NCBI GenBank assembly: GCA_002341805.1
Contig: DDOS01000094.1
Span: forward strand, 4,708 to 16,144
DNA from: Aquificaceae bacterium UBA2488
GTDB lineage: Bacteria > Aquificota > Aquificia > Aquificales > Aquificaceae
Length of the DNA: 11,437 nt
Direction of reading: 5' to 3'
Positions 4,477 through 11,437 of the stretch are shown here, one piece after another. The position numbers and the translations under genes are program-made. The notes under the pieces were generated by a model. That model had not been told where the DNA came from. It was given only the letters and a program-made list of their open reading frames with translations, and searched no databases. Numbering within the stretch: position 1 is the first letter of the stretch; the number at the start of each line of letters is the position of its first letter.

Positions 4477-6829
4477 CTAAGTTTCTCACCTCCTTGGCAT
4501 AGGTTTCTATAAATTCTCTTCTAGGTTCTACATTTTCTCCCATGAGCACTGAGAAGATTCTGTCTGCTTCTGCTGCATCCTCTAAGGATACCCTCAAAAG
4601 TCTTCGGGTGTTTGGATTCATGGTGGTTTCCCAAAGCTGCTCTGGGTTCATTTCTCCAAGACCTTTATATCTTTGGATTTCGATACCATCTTTCACAAAA
4701 GCTATTATCTCTTGGTATACATCCCCTGAAGGCTCATATATAGCTTTTGTTTTGTTGGATAGTTTTAGGCTTATAGGATAAGCAAATACCTCTTCATAGG
4801 ATTCAAAGAGTTTTTTATAAGACCCTGAGGATAAAAAGTCTATATCTATGATGCTATAATTTTGATTTACATCGTATATAACAATGGCATAGGAGCTGTC
4901 AAAGTCATCGTATCTAAGTGTAGCACTTTGTATGCTTTTTATGGATTTTAAATCGTTAAGAAGTTTTTCGGCACTGTTTTTATCTTTTAAATAAGATTCA
5001 TCTATTTTATGGGATATAAGATAATTTATCACATCCTTATTTTTCTTGTTTAAAAGCGATAAATTTTGAAGGGCTTTTTCTTTTAAATTGTTTAGTATAT
5101 TCATCAGTATATCTTTTTTATAGATATTACCTTTCGCATCTGTTATAGTCATATCTTCTTTTATAATGTTTAGTAAAAATTTTTCAAGCTCTTTGTCATC
5201 CTTTATATATGTTTCTTTTTTACCGATTTTTATCTTGTAAAGAGGTGGTTGAGCTATATAAACATGTCCGTTTTCTATTAGCTTTGTCATGAATCTATAT
5301 AAAAATGTGAGAAGGAGCGTCCTTATGTGAGATCCGTCCACATCTGCGTCCGTCATAATAATGGTCTTGTGATATCTTAACGTGTTTATGTCTATATCTT
5401 CTCCGATATTGCATCCAAGGGCGCTTATTATAGACCTAATCTCTTCATTGGATAAGGCTTTATCAAGCCTTGCTTTTTCCACATTTAAAATTTTACCCTT
5501 TAATGGTAATATAGCTTGAAACCTTCTGTCTCTCCCTTGCTTTGCAGAACCACCAGCAGATTCACCTTCCACTATAAATATCTCGCATTTGGAAGGGTCT
5601 TTTTCAGAGCAGTCTGCAAGTTTACCAGGAAGTGAAGTATCTTCTAAAAAGGATTTTCTTCTCACCAAATCTTTGGCTTTTTTAGCGGCTTCTCTGGCAA
5701 GAGCGGCTTCTATGGCTTTTTCTACAATGAGCTTTAGTATGTCTTGATGCTTTTCAAAATATGATGTTAAAAACTCAGATACCACAAATTCTACGGTGCT
5801 TCTTACGTCCTGATTGCCAAGCTTGGTCTTGGTTTGACCTTCAAATTGAGGCTCTGGAACTTTGCAAGATATCGCCGCTACAATACCCTCTCTTAGATCA
5901 TCTCCAGTAAACATCTCTCTTAATTCTTTTGATAATTTTAAGTTAGAAGATAACTTTGAAACTACTTTTGATAAGCCAGCTCTAAACCCGCTTACATGAG
6001 TACCGCCTTCTATGGTTTTTATGTTGTTTACAAAACTCTCTACAGATTCTTTATAATCCTTTGTATAAGTAAATGCAATTTCCACTAATACATTATCCTT
6101 TTGGGATTCTATATAGATGATATCTTCAAAAAGGGATTCTTTGCCCTCTTTTAGATACTCCACAAGCTCTATGATGCCTCTTTCAAATCTAAACGTAAGG
6201 TGTTTGTTGAGTCTATCGTCTATTAGTTCAAAAGTGACTGTTTTATTAAGATAGGCAAGCTCCCTAACGCGCTTTTCCACTATATCAAACTTTATTTTTG
6301 TGGTTTCAAAAATCTGATAATCTGGCTTGAAGGTGATCTTTGTACCTACTTTTTCGGTATTACCTATTACCTTCAGCTCTTCTTTTGGAACACCTCTTTC
6401 ATATTCTTGTCTATGGATTTTATTATCTCTATATACTTCCACCACAAGCCATTCAGATAGGGCATTTACCACTGATGCTCCTACTCCATGAAGTCCACCA
6501 GAGTATTGGTAGGTTTTTTTATCAAACTTACCACCTGCCCCTAAAACCGTTAAAACCACTTCCACCGCAGGCTTACCTACTTCTGGATGTATGTAGACAG
6601 GTATGCCTCGCCCGTTATCCTCTATGGTAATAGAATCATCTTGGTGTATGTGTACTCTTATATGAGTGGCATATCCAGCCATCGCCTCATCTACCGCATT
6701 ATCAAGTATTTCCCAAATAAGATGATGAAGTCCCCTTTCGGAGATGTCACCTATATACATTGAAGGGCGTAATCTTACATGTTCTAGACCTGTGACAACT
6801 TTTATTGAGTCAGCACCGTATTCTTGCAT
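4469..6829 (-). CDS. gyrB: DNA gyrase subunit B
   Basis: ATPase and TOPRIM subunit of type IIA topoisomerase; with GyrA it introduces negative supercoils. 786 residues. The GHKL ATPase has WEILDNAVDEA (Glu40, Asn44), DNGRGIP (71-77) and the lid GGLHGVGASVVNALS (111-125). The transducer carries the QTK loop (332-334). TOPRIM has EGESAGG (421-427) with catalytic Glu421 and the metal triad DADVD (494-498). The tail contains RYKGLGEMNPEQLWETTM (from 720). Between TOPRIM and tail lies an insert of about 160 residues (roughly 550-710), as in the long GyrB of Gram-negative bacteria (E. coli has 804 residues). That separates it from short GyrB and argues for gyrase rather than ParE. First gene of a minus-strand operon with usp and tyrA. 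ATG 6829 has no SD but has an extended -10 box 7 nt upstream, suggesting leaderless translation. gyrA, dnaA and recF are not nearby. Confidence 0.97.
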   Translation of the reverse strand: MQEYGADSIKVVTGLEHVRLRPSMYIGDISERGLHHLIWEILDNAVDEAMAGYATHIRVHIHQDDSITIEDNGRGIPVYIHPEVGKPAVEVVLTVLGAGGKFDKKTYQYSGGLHGVGASVVNALSEWLVVEVYRDNKIHRQEYERGVPKEELKVIGNTEKVGTKITFKPDYQIFETTKIKFDIVEKRVRELAYLNKTVTFELIDDRLNKHLTFRFERGIIELVEYLKEGKESLFEDIIYIESQKDNVLVEIAFTYTKDYKESVESFVNNIKTIEGGTHVSGFRAGLSKVVSKLSSNLKLSKELREMFTGDDLREGIVAAISCKVPEPQFEGQTKTKLGNQDVRSTVEFVVSEFLTSYFEKHQDILKLIVEKAIEAALAREAAKKAKDLVRRKSFLEDTSLPGKLADCSEKDPSKCEIFIVEGESAGGSAKQGRDRRFQAILPLKGKILNVEKARLDKALSNEEIRSIISALGCNIGEDIDINTLRYHKTIIMTDADVDGSHIRTLLLTFLYRFMTKLIENGHVYIAQPPLYKIKIGKKETYIKDDKELEKFLLNIIKEDMTITDAKGNIYKKDILMNILNNLKEKALQNLSLLNKKNKDVINYLISHKIDESYLKDKNSAEKLLNDLKSIKSIQSATLRYDDFDSSYAIVIYDVNQNYSIIDIDFLSSGSYKKLFESYEEVFAYPISLKLSNKTKAIYEPSGDVYQEIIAFVKDGIEIQRYKGLGEMNPEQLWETTMNPNTRRLLRVSLEDAAEADRIFSVLMGENVEPRREFIETYAKEVRNLDV
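4486..4495 (-). promoter_or_regulatory. Full-length Shine-Dalgarno of the universal stress protein gene, inside gyrB
   Basis: On the minus strand AAGGAGGTGA is a ten-base complement to the 16S tail, 9 nt before ATG 4476. It is embedded in the last codons of gyrB (encoding ...KEVRN) and fixes the downstream start. Confidence 0.85.
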
Positions 6830-6836
6830 TAGAAAT

Positions 6837-6845
6837 ATTATAACA
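6837..6845 (-). promoter_or_regulatory. Extended -10 promoter of gyrB, probably giving a leaderless mRNA
   Basis: Minus strand TGTTATAAT (6845-6837), with the perfect TATAAT ending 7 nt before ATG 6829. Transcription would begin at or within one or two bases of the start codon. No recognisable -35 lies 16-18 nt upstream, which is common for TGn-extended promoters. Confidence 0.6.
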
Positions 6846-6940
6846 TTTAAGTTTTGTGTGAAATATTTTATTTATCGCATTCCAACAAAACCCTACCATG
6901 TTATTTTTTAAAAGCCAAATACTTTTTTGTGATTTTATTG

Positions 6941-6970
6941 ACCTTTATAAACCTTAATAAACCTTAACTT
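6941..6970 (+). repeat. Three tandem 10-bp repeats ACCTTwAtAA
   Basis: The units are acctttataa, accttaataa and accttaactt, placed head to tail. The 10-bp period puts the ACCTT cores on nearly the same DNA face, as for a regulator binding site, though chance expansion is possible. Confidence 0.55.
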
Positions 6971-6991
6971 TTTCTTTTTGCACAATCTTTG

Positions 6992-7053
6992 TTTACGGAA
7001 GAGCGTGTAAAACTTTTTATATAACTTGGGAACTTTCCCCAAAAGTTACGTAA
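6992..7053 (+). other. Cluster of inverted repeats, possible structured RNA or regulatory element
   Basis: TTTACG (6992-6997) pairs with CGTGTAAA (7004-7011, one bulge) over a six-base loop and is followed by CTTTTT. AACTTTT (7011-7017) can pair with AAAAGTT (7041-7047). Nested inside, AACTTGGG (7023-7030) faces CCCCAAAAGTT (7037-7047). TTACGTAA (7046-7053) is a perfect palindrome. No known RNA family was recognised. Confidence 0.35.
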
Positions 7054-7345
7054 GCTCATATTATTACAACAAAGCAATATAAGACAATGTATCAAATGGG
7101 TTTTATGACAAAAAACTGAACCTAACCTTTGGAGAGCTAATATAGTGAAAAAACATAGACGATCTTATGGACACAATCTACAACTATCTTATCTTCTTAA
7201 AACTTGATATACCTATTGGCAGTGTTTTCATGTCTATAGTATAAAAAATATAAAAGATTTGTCAATGACCTGGCTGGACATTTCCCATAACAATTGTCAA
7301 ACATTTTATTGCGATAAAGAAGGATAAACTTAAACTATAAAAATA

Positions 7346-7354
7346 TGCTATAAT
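7346..7354 (+). promoter_or_regulatory. Extended -10 promoter of the rml operon, probably leaderless
   Basis: TGCTATAAT, with the TATAAT ending 6 nt before ATG 7361, so the mRNA would start at or next to the A of the ATG. No SD precedes this ATG at a usable distance; AAGGA at 7320-7324 is about 36 nt away. No clear -35. Confidence 0.6.
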
Positions 7355-7360
7355 ACTTAC

Positions 7361-8239
7361 ATGAAAGCTATAATCTTAGCAGGAGGGTCTGGTACAAGGT
7401 TATATCCTGTTACTCAAGCCATAAACAAACACTTTTTACCTATTTATAACAAACCTATGATATATTATCCGCTTTCTTTGGCGATGCTTCTTAATATAAA
7501 AGATATTGTACTTGTGATAAATCCTGAGGATGAAGAGGTTTTTAAAAAGATATTTAAAGATGGGTCTATGCTTGGTATAAATATAAGTTATGTTATACAA
7601 GATCATCCAAACGGGCTTGCAGAAGGGATTATTCTATCAAAAGATTATATAGATGGACCTTTTATGTATCTACTTGGAGATAATATACTCTATGGACACA
7701 ATGTATGGCAAGTTTTAGAAGAAGCTAAAGAAGATATTATAAAAAATGGTGGGGCTTATGTATTTGGTTATGCGGTAAAAGATCCTCATAGGTTTGGCAT
7801 AGTGGAGTTTGATGAAAAGAATAATGTTTTATCTATAGAAGAAAAGCCCAAAAACCCAAAATCTCACTTTGCAGCAATAGGCATATACTTCTTTGATGAA
7901 AAGGCTATAGATATAGCATCAAATACAAAACCCTCTCACAGAGGAGAACTTGAAATAACATCTTTGTTGGAGGAGTACCTAAAAACTAAAAAACTAAAGG
8001 TAAAGCTCTTAGGAAGAGGCTATGCTTGGTTTGATGCAGGAACGCACGATAGTTTCTTAGAAGCAGGAGAGTTTGTGGCCACTATAGAAAAACGTACAGG
8101 GCTTATGATAGGATGTTTAGAAGAAATAGCATATAAAAACGGCTGGATATCAAAAGAAGAGCTTATAAAAATAGCTAAAAAACTATCTAAAACCGATTAT
8201 GGGAAGTATTTGATGGAAGAGGTGGTAAATGCCTTTTGA
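7361..8239 (+). CDS. rfbA: Glucose-1-phosphate thymidylyltransferase RmlA
   Basis: First step of dTDP-L-rhamnose synthesis: glucose-1-phosphate plus dTTP gives dTDP-glucose and pyrophosphate; cytoplasmic. 292 residues, the normal length. The nucleotidyltransferase signature [12 protein letters not shown] (7-18) is followed by [18 protein letters not shown] with the conserved Lys23. LLGDN (104-108) holds a metal-binding Asp107. EEKPKNPKS (160-168) and [15 protein letters not shown] (221-235, Asp225) complete the substrate and metal sites typical of RmlA rather than GalU. Operon head. Its last 11 bases overlap rmlC, whose SD lies inside this gene. ATG 7361 is the start, supported by the family N terminus MKAIILAGG. 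Confidence 0.96.
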   Translation: MKAIILAGGSGTRLYPVTQAINKHFLPIYNKPMIYYPLSLAMLLNIKDIVLVINPEDEEVFKKIFKDGSMLGINISYVIQDHPNGLAEGIILSKDYIDGPFMYLLGDNILYGHNVWQVLEEAKEDIIKNGGAYVFGYAVKDPHRFGIVEFDEKNNVLSIEEKPKNPKSHFAAIGIYFFDEKAIDIASNTKPSHRGELEITSLLEEYLKTKKLKVKLLGRGYAWFDAGTHDSFLEAGEFVATIEKRTGLMIGCLEEIAYKNGWISKEELIKIAKKLSKTDYGKYLMEEVVNAF

Positions 8240-8792
8240 ATTTGAAAGATTAGAGATAAAAGATGTTGTTTTGATAAAACCAAAAATATTTAGAGATAAA
8301 AGAGGATTTTTCTTAGAAGCTTATAAGAAACTTGAGTTTGAGACTTTTGGTATAAAAGATGACTTTATCCAAGATAATCACTCAAAATCTATAAAAGGTG
8401 TTTTAAGAGGGCTTCATTATCAAAAATCCCCAAAAGCTCAAGCAAAACTTGTAAGATGTATAAGAGGCAAAATATTTGATGTGGCAGTGGATATTAGAAA
8501 AAATAGTCCTACTTTTAAAAAATGGGTGGGTGTAGAGCTTTCTGAAGAAAATCAATATATGCTTTATATACCAATAGGTTTTGCCCATGGATTTTTAACT
8601 TTGTCAGAAGAAGCAGAGATTATGTACAAGGTAGCAGGTTCAGAGTATTCCCCCGCTCACGATGCTGGTATTATTTATAACGATCCTGATATAAATATAG
8701 ATTGGCCTAAATTGGATGTTGATTTTATATTATCTCATAAAGATAAGTCTTTACCAAGGCTAAAAGATTCAAAAGAGGAGGACATATTTTGA
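8229..8792 (+). CDS. rfbC: dTDP-4-dehydrorhamnose 3,5-epimerase RmlC
   Basis: Third step of the pathway: double epimerisation of dTDP-4-keto-6-deoxyglucose at C3 and C5; a homodimeric cupin. 187 residues, as usual. [10 protein letters not shown] (23-32) and GVLRGLHYQ (57-65) with the catalytic base His63 are present. [23 protein letters not shown] (114-122) and [14 protein letters not shown] (132-145) follow, with the expected Tyr133. LSHKDKSLP near 168 carries the Asp that normally partners the His. ATG 8229 overlaps the rmlA stop by 11 bases and has GAGGTG (8219-8224) four bases upstream. Its end carries the SD for rmlB. Confidence 0.95.
   Translation: MPFEFERLEIKDVVLIKPKIFRDKRGFFLEAYKKLEFETFGIKDDFIQDNHSKSIKGVLRGLHYQKSPKAQAKLVRCIRGKIFDVAVDIRKNSPTFKKWVGVELSEENQYMLYIPIGFAHGFLTLSEEAEIMYKVAGSEYSPAHDAGIIYNDPDINIDWPKLDVDFILSHKDKSLPRLKDSKEEDIF
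8775..8781 (+). promoter_or_regulatory. Ribosome binding site supporting the TTG start of rmlB
   Basis: GAGGAGG lies 7 nt before TTG 8789, within the final codons of rmlC (K-E-E-D). It justifies a TTG start, as no ATG gives a complete Rossmann N terminus. Confidence 0.8.
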
Positions 8793-9775
8793 AATTACTT
8801 ATCACAGGTGGGGCTGGTTTTATAGGAAGTGCTTTTGTTAAAGAAGCTCTTAAAGATGGATATGATACAGTAGTAGTAGATGCACTTACCTATGCAGGAG
8901 ATTTGAAGAGAATAAAAGATGTTTATGATAACATGGTATTTTATAAAATAGATATAACAGATAAAGATAGTCTAAAGGATGTATTTATAAAAGAAAAGCC
9001 AAATATAATAATTCATTTTGCAGCAGAGTCTCATGTGGATAGAAGTATATTAGACCCTTATATATTTATAAAAACCAATGTGGAAGGTACTTTTAATCTG
9101 TTAGAATTGTCAAGAGAGTTTAATATAGAAAAATTTATAAATATATCCACCGATGAAGTATATGGGGACATAGAACAAGGAGAGTTTTATGAAGAGTCTT
9201 GTCTAAAACCAAGCTCACCATACTCCACATCAAAAGCTTCTGCTGATATGCTTGGAAGAGCTTATTATAGGACTTATAATCTACCTGTTGTCACCGTTAG
9301 ACCATCTAATAACTATGGTCCTTGGCAATATCCTGAAAAGTTTATACCCGTTGTTATCCTAAAAGCCCTAAACAATGAGAAAATACCAATATACGGCACT
9401 GGTCAAAATGTGAGAGAATGGCTTTTTGTGGAAGATTGTGCAAAAGGTGTATTAAAGATAATGCAAAAAGGCAAGATTGGAGAGATTTATAACCTTGGCA
9501 GTGATATAGAACTTAAAAACATAGATGTAGCAAAGACCATATTGAGGCTTTTAAATAAAGATAAATCTCTTATTAGCTTTGTAAAAGATAGGAAAGGACA
9601 TGATATAAGATATAAGATGAACTCAAGTAAACTAAAAGAAGAGATAGGTTTTTCACTAAGTACATCCTTTGAAGAAGGTATTAAGAAAACCATAGATTGG
9701 TATATAGAGAATATGGACTGGGTGAAGAAGAAAATTAATTATCTTGAAGAGTATTGGAAAAAGGTTTATATTTAA
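8789..9775 (+). CDS. rfbB: dTDP-glucose 4,6-dehydratase RmlB
   Basis: Second step of the pathway: dTDP-glucose is dehydrated to dTDP-4-keto-6-deoxyglucose using tightly bound NAD+; an extended short-chain dehydrogenase. 328 residues. The NAD loop GGAGFIGS (7-14) is followed by DALTYAGDL and HFAAESHVDRS (76-86). The catalytic STDEVYGD (120-127, Asp122-Glu123 as in dehydratases) and YSTSK (145-149, Tyr/Lys pair) follow. RPSNNYGPWQYPEKFIP (from 171) is the sugar-nucleotide binding stretch of RmlB. Start TTG 8789 overlaps the rmlC stop TGA by four bases and has a strong SD. The antitoxin gene follows after 13 bp, whereas rmlD would be expected here. Confidence 0.96.
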   Translation: MKLLITGGAGFIGSAFVKEALKDGYDTVVVDALTYAGDLKRIKDVYDNMVFYKIDITDKDSLKDVFIKEKPNIIIHFAAESHVDRSILDPYIFIKTNVEGTFNLLELSREFNIEKFINISTDEVYGDIEQGEFYEESCLKPSSPYSTSKASADMLGRAYYRTYNLPVVTVRPSNNYGPWQYPEKFIPVVILKALNNEKIPIYGTGQNVREWLFVEDCAKGVLKIMQKGKIGEIYNLGSDIELKNIDVAKTILRLLNKDKSLISFVKDRKGHDIRYKMNSSKLKEEIGFSLSTSFEEGIKKTIDWYIENMDWVKKKINYLEEYWKKVYI

Positions 9776-9788
9776 TAAAGAGGTGTTT

Positions 9789-10049
9789 ATGGCTTTTATA
9801 GGTGTAGAAATACCAGATGAGGTTTTAAAAGATATCAAAGAGCCAAATTTATCTGATATAAGAGCTGAGCTTAAAAAAGAACTTGCTTTTTATTTATACG
9901 ATAAAGAGATGATTTCTATGGGAATTGCCAGAAAAATATCTGGTCTTAGCAAATGGGAATTTTTAGAAGGTCTTTCTAGAAGAGGAATTAAAAGACATTA
10001 TACAGAGGAGGATTTAATAAAAGATTTAGAATATGCAGATTTTAGTTAG
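9789..10049 (+). CDS. UPF0175 family antitoxin
   Basis: An 86-residue protein with the layout of UPF0175 (PF03683). IGVEIPDEVLKDI is an N-terminal beta strand and turn. A helical part is rich in Glu and Lys (AELKKELAFYLYDKEMISMGIA). The signature RKISGLSKWEFLEGLSRRGI followed by HYTEEDLIKDLEY is typical. UPF0175 proteins are usually encoded just upstream of PIN-like DUF3368 proteins and are considered the antitoxin that binds DNA and the partner. That is exactly the arrangement here, with a 17-bp overlap to the toxin frame. ATG 9789 follows AAAGAGGTG (9777-9785). Inserted between rmlB and rmlD in the same direction, it probably travels on the rml transcript. Confidence 0.9.
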   Translation: MAFIGVEIPDEVLKDIKEPNLSDIRAELKKELAFYLYDKEMISMGIARKISGLSKWEFLEGLSRRGIKRHYTEEDLIKDLEYADFS

Positions 10050-10519
10050 CAATCCTTCTCCACTTATTGTTTTAGCCAAAATAAATAGGCTTTATCTTTT
10101 AAAAGAGTTTTATGATAACATTTATATACCAGAAGCAGTTTATAAAGAATGTGTTTTATGCTAAAGATAAGGAAGATAGCAATGTTATAAGTCAAACTCA
10201 TTGTATAAAAGTGCATAAGATAACAAATTATGAACTTGTGAAAAGCTTAGAAACCAAACTTGATAAGGGAGAGCCAGAAGCTATAGCCTTTTCTTTAGAG
10301 CTTAATGCAGACATTATTCTATTAGATGATTATGAAGCTAGAAAACAAGCAGAGATTTTAGGGATGAAAATAGTTGGAACTTTAGGTGTATTGCTAAAAG
10401 CAAAAAAACTTAATAAAATAGATTCTTTTAAAACAGAACTAGAAAAATTAAGATCAAGCGGATTTAGAATATCTGAAGATTTAGAAAAGAAATTACTTAT
10501 TAACATAGGTGAATTATGA
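10033..10519 (+). pseudogene. DUF3368 PIN-like toxin gene, broken by a single-base frameshift
   Basis: Two frames together give one DUF3368 protein. Frame A starts at ATG 10033: ILVSNPSPLIVLAKINRLYL, then YIPEAVYKEC, ending at TAA 10162. Frame B continues at once as YAKDKEDSNVISQTHC and holds GEPEAIAFSLELNAD, ILLDDYEARKQAE, GTLGVLLKAK and GFRISEDL, ending at TGA 10517. Joining them needs one base removed, most simply a T from TTTT at 10154-10157. The repaired protein would be 161 residues, the family norm. Acidic residues of the PIN active site (Glu in GEPEAIA, Asp pair in LLDDY) are intact. The first acidic position is Asn in VSNPSPLI, which also occurs in relatives. Inactivation is likely; a sequencing error, phase variation or +1 recoding is possible. 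Its end overlaps rmlD as ATGA. Confidence 0.85.
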
Positions 10520-11349
10520 AATACCTAATAATAGGGTCTAAAGGACAACTTGGAAGAGAGTTTGTTAAAACATTAGATATTAGGAACAAAAGCTTCTTGG
10601 CTTTCGATAAAGAAGAACTTGATATTACAAATATAGATAGCTTAAACAAGGTAATAAAAGATTACAACCCAGATATAGTTATAAACTGCTCAGCTTATAA
10701 CTTTGTGGATAAAGCAGAACAAGAGTTTGAAGAAGCCTTTAAAGTAAATGCTTTTGGTGTATCAAACATTGCCAATGTATGTAGAGATAAAAATATATTT
10801 CTAATCCACTACTCTACCGATTATGTGTTTGATGGTACTAAAGAAGAACTTTATATAGAAGAAGATAAGCCAAACCCTTTAAATGAGTATGGTAAAAGCA
10901 AACTATTTGGAGAGATATTTATAAAAGAGCAGTTAGAGAATTATCTAATCTTCCGTACAAGCTGGGTATACGGGGAAGGTGCTCAAAACTTTTTGTATAA
11001 ACTTGAATCTTGGGCAAAATCAAACGAATATTTAAGAATTGCCTGTGATGAGTTTTCTGTGCCTACTTCTACAAGCACTCTTGTAAATATTACACTAAAA
11101 GCCTTAGACAAAGGACTTACAGGGCTTTATCATCTTGTAAATTCTGATTACTGCTCAAGATATGAATGGGCAAAAGCATATTTTGAACTTAAAGGCATAA
11201 AAAAATTCATCTATCCAGCTTATCAACATGAGTTTAACCTACCTGCCAAAAGACCCCGTTGGTCAGTTATGAGTAATGAAAAGATATGTAAAGAACTTGA
11301 TATAGAGATAAGAGAGTGGAAAGAAGAGATGAGAGAGATAATTAGATAA
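10516..11349 (+). CDS. rfbD: dTDP-4-dehydrorhamnose reductase RmlD
   Basis: Last step of the pathway: NAD(P)H-dependent reduction of dTDP-4-keto-L-rhamnose to dTDP-L-rhamnose; a cytoplasmic short-chain dehydrogenase. 277 residues, slightly shorter than the usual 290-300. GSKGQLG (7-13) is the RmlD form of the nucleotide loop. INCSAYNFVDKAE (56-68) follows. STDYVFDG (100-107), YGKSK (Tyr125, Lys129) and FRTSWVYG (146-153) are family signatures. The C-terminal region has RPRWSVMSNEKICKEL, which fits the usual RPxxSxLd element. Start ATG 10516 overlaps the toxin stop by four bases and has AGG (10507-10509) six bases upstream. Initiation can therefore occur independently of the broken toxin frame. 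Confidence 0.95.
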   Translation: MKYLIIGSKGQLGREFVKTLDIRNKSFLAFDKEELDITNIDSLNKVIKDYNPDIVINCSAYNFVDKAEQEFEEAFKVNAFGVSNIANVCRDKNIFLIHYSTDYVFDGTKEELYIEEDKPNPLNEYGKSKLFGEIFIKEQLENYLIFRTSWVYGEGAQNFLYKLESWAKSNEYLRIACDEFSVPTSTSTLVNITLKALDKGLTGLYHLVNSDYCSRYEWAKAYFELKGIKKFIYPAYQHEFNLPAKRPRWSVMSNEKICKELDIEIREWKEEMREIIR

Positions 11350-11370
11350 GGTTTTTAGCTTTTAAAAAAA

Positions 11371-11399
11371 TTGCATTTTAAAAATTTCTATGGTATAAT
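11371..11399 (+). promoter_or_regulatory. Promoter of the tRNA gene
   Basis: TGGTATAAT (11391-11399) is a TGn-extended perfect -10. A partial -35 (TTGCAT, 11371-11376) lies at an exact 17-nt spacing. Transcription should start near 11406, about 12 nt before the tRNA. Confidence 0.65.
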
Positions 11400-11417
11400 G
11401 TTCTTTTAGTTTGGATA

Positions 11418-11437
11418 GGAGAGATAGCCAAGCGGCC
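11418..11437 (+). tRNA. 5' end of a class II tRNA, probably tRNA-Ser (partial)
   Basis: GGAGAGATAGCCAAGCGGCC fits a 7-base acceptor strand, U8, A9, a D-stem GCC and a D-loop with AGCGGCC. GCC in the D-stem favours Ser over Tyr, which usually has CCC. The anticodon lies beyond the window, so the isotype is inferred. Confidence 0.75.

Larger units (their letters stand above)
6830..7360. other. Divergent intergenic region between gyrB and rmlA (531 bp)
   Basis: No convincing gene. It holds the two outward promoters at its ends, a threefold 10-bp tandem repeat (6941-6970), inverted repeats (6992-7053), and one partial copy of the dispersed GGCTTTTAA-type repeat in reverse orientation (6908-6919). 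A short open frame of 25 codons (7167-7244) has no SD and is preceded by stops. TTGTCAA occurs twice (7258-7264 and 7294-7300), 36 bp apart, upstream of rmlA. No tRNA, CRISPR or DnaA-box cluster was seen. Confidence 0.6.

Noticed and set aside
4848..4858. TGCTATAAT on the plus strand inside gyrB
   Set aside because: Antisense to coding sequence with no gene behind it; one or two such boxes are expected by chance in DNA this AT-rich.
7167..7244. Short open frame of 25 codons upstream of rmlA (MDTIYNYLIFLKLDIPIG...)
   Set aside because: No SD, stops directly upstream in frame and no recognisable family; at most a decayed gene fragment.
6830..7360. Replication origin next to gyrB
   Set aside because: No cluster of TTATCCACA-type DnaA boxes, and dnaA, dnaN and recF are absent; TTATGGACA at 7165 has two mismatches.
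10112..10519. Reading the toxin C-terminal half as a separate gene starting at 10112
   Set aside because: The first residues of that frame are not family-like, there is no SD, and the missing N-terminal half is encoded intact just upstream in another frame.
11345..11375. Possible terminator after rmlD (TTTTT...AAAAAAA)
   Set aside because: The stem would be only A-T pairs without a T tract following; it is better described as a variant copy of the dispersed repeat beside the tRNA promoter.

Overview
The window is AT-rich (roughly one third G+C) bacterial chromosome, densely packed. Several features point to the Aquificales, most likely a low-GC genus such as Hydrogenobaculum. These are a histidine-phosphatase gene that resembles the Hydrogenobacter PspA type as I remember it, a long-form GyrB, and extremely tight gene overlaps. 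This assignment is inference from composition and protein resemblance; no search was run.

Layout. (1) 1-1315, minus strand: a 68-residue Asn/Gln-rich small protein with a very strong promoter and Shine-Dalgarno (SD) sequence, followed after one base by murD (peptidoglycan precursor synthesis), which runs off the left edge. (2) 1519-2851, plus strand: a divergent three-gene operon of histidine phosphatase, DUF2103-like protein and small DedA/YqaA-like membrane protein. (3) 2846-6829, minus strand: gyrB - universal stress protein - tyrA, with every junction overlapping. The dedA and tyrA stop codons meet in a 6-bp tail-to-tail overlap. (4) 6830-7360: a 531-bp divergent intergenic region with a tandem 10-bp repeat, inverted repeats and promoters at both ends. 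(5) 7361-11349, plus strand: the dTDP-L-rhamnose operon rmlA-rmlC-rmlB-[UPF0175 antitoxin - DUF3368 toxin]-rmlD. The toxin-antitoxin pair sits between rmlB and rmlD, and the toxin reading frame is broken by a single-base frameshift. (6) 11371-11437: an extended -10 promoter and the first 20 bases of a class II tRNA, probably tRNA-Ser.

The four Rml enzymes turn glucose-1-phosphate and dTTP into dTDP-L-rhamnose for surface polysaccharide. MurD and TyrA are housekeeping enzymes for wall and tyrosine synthesis, and GyrB is half of DNA gyrase. No complete new defence or biosynthetic system is visible. The items most worth a second look are the Asn/Gln-rich small protein, the frameshifted toxin inside the rml operon, a 25-bp identity shared in frame by murD and tyrA, and a recurring TGnTATAAT box placed 6-7 nt before ATG codons that lack an SD (probable leaderless genes). 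No convincing Rho-independent terminator was seen anywhere in the window.
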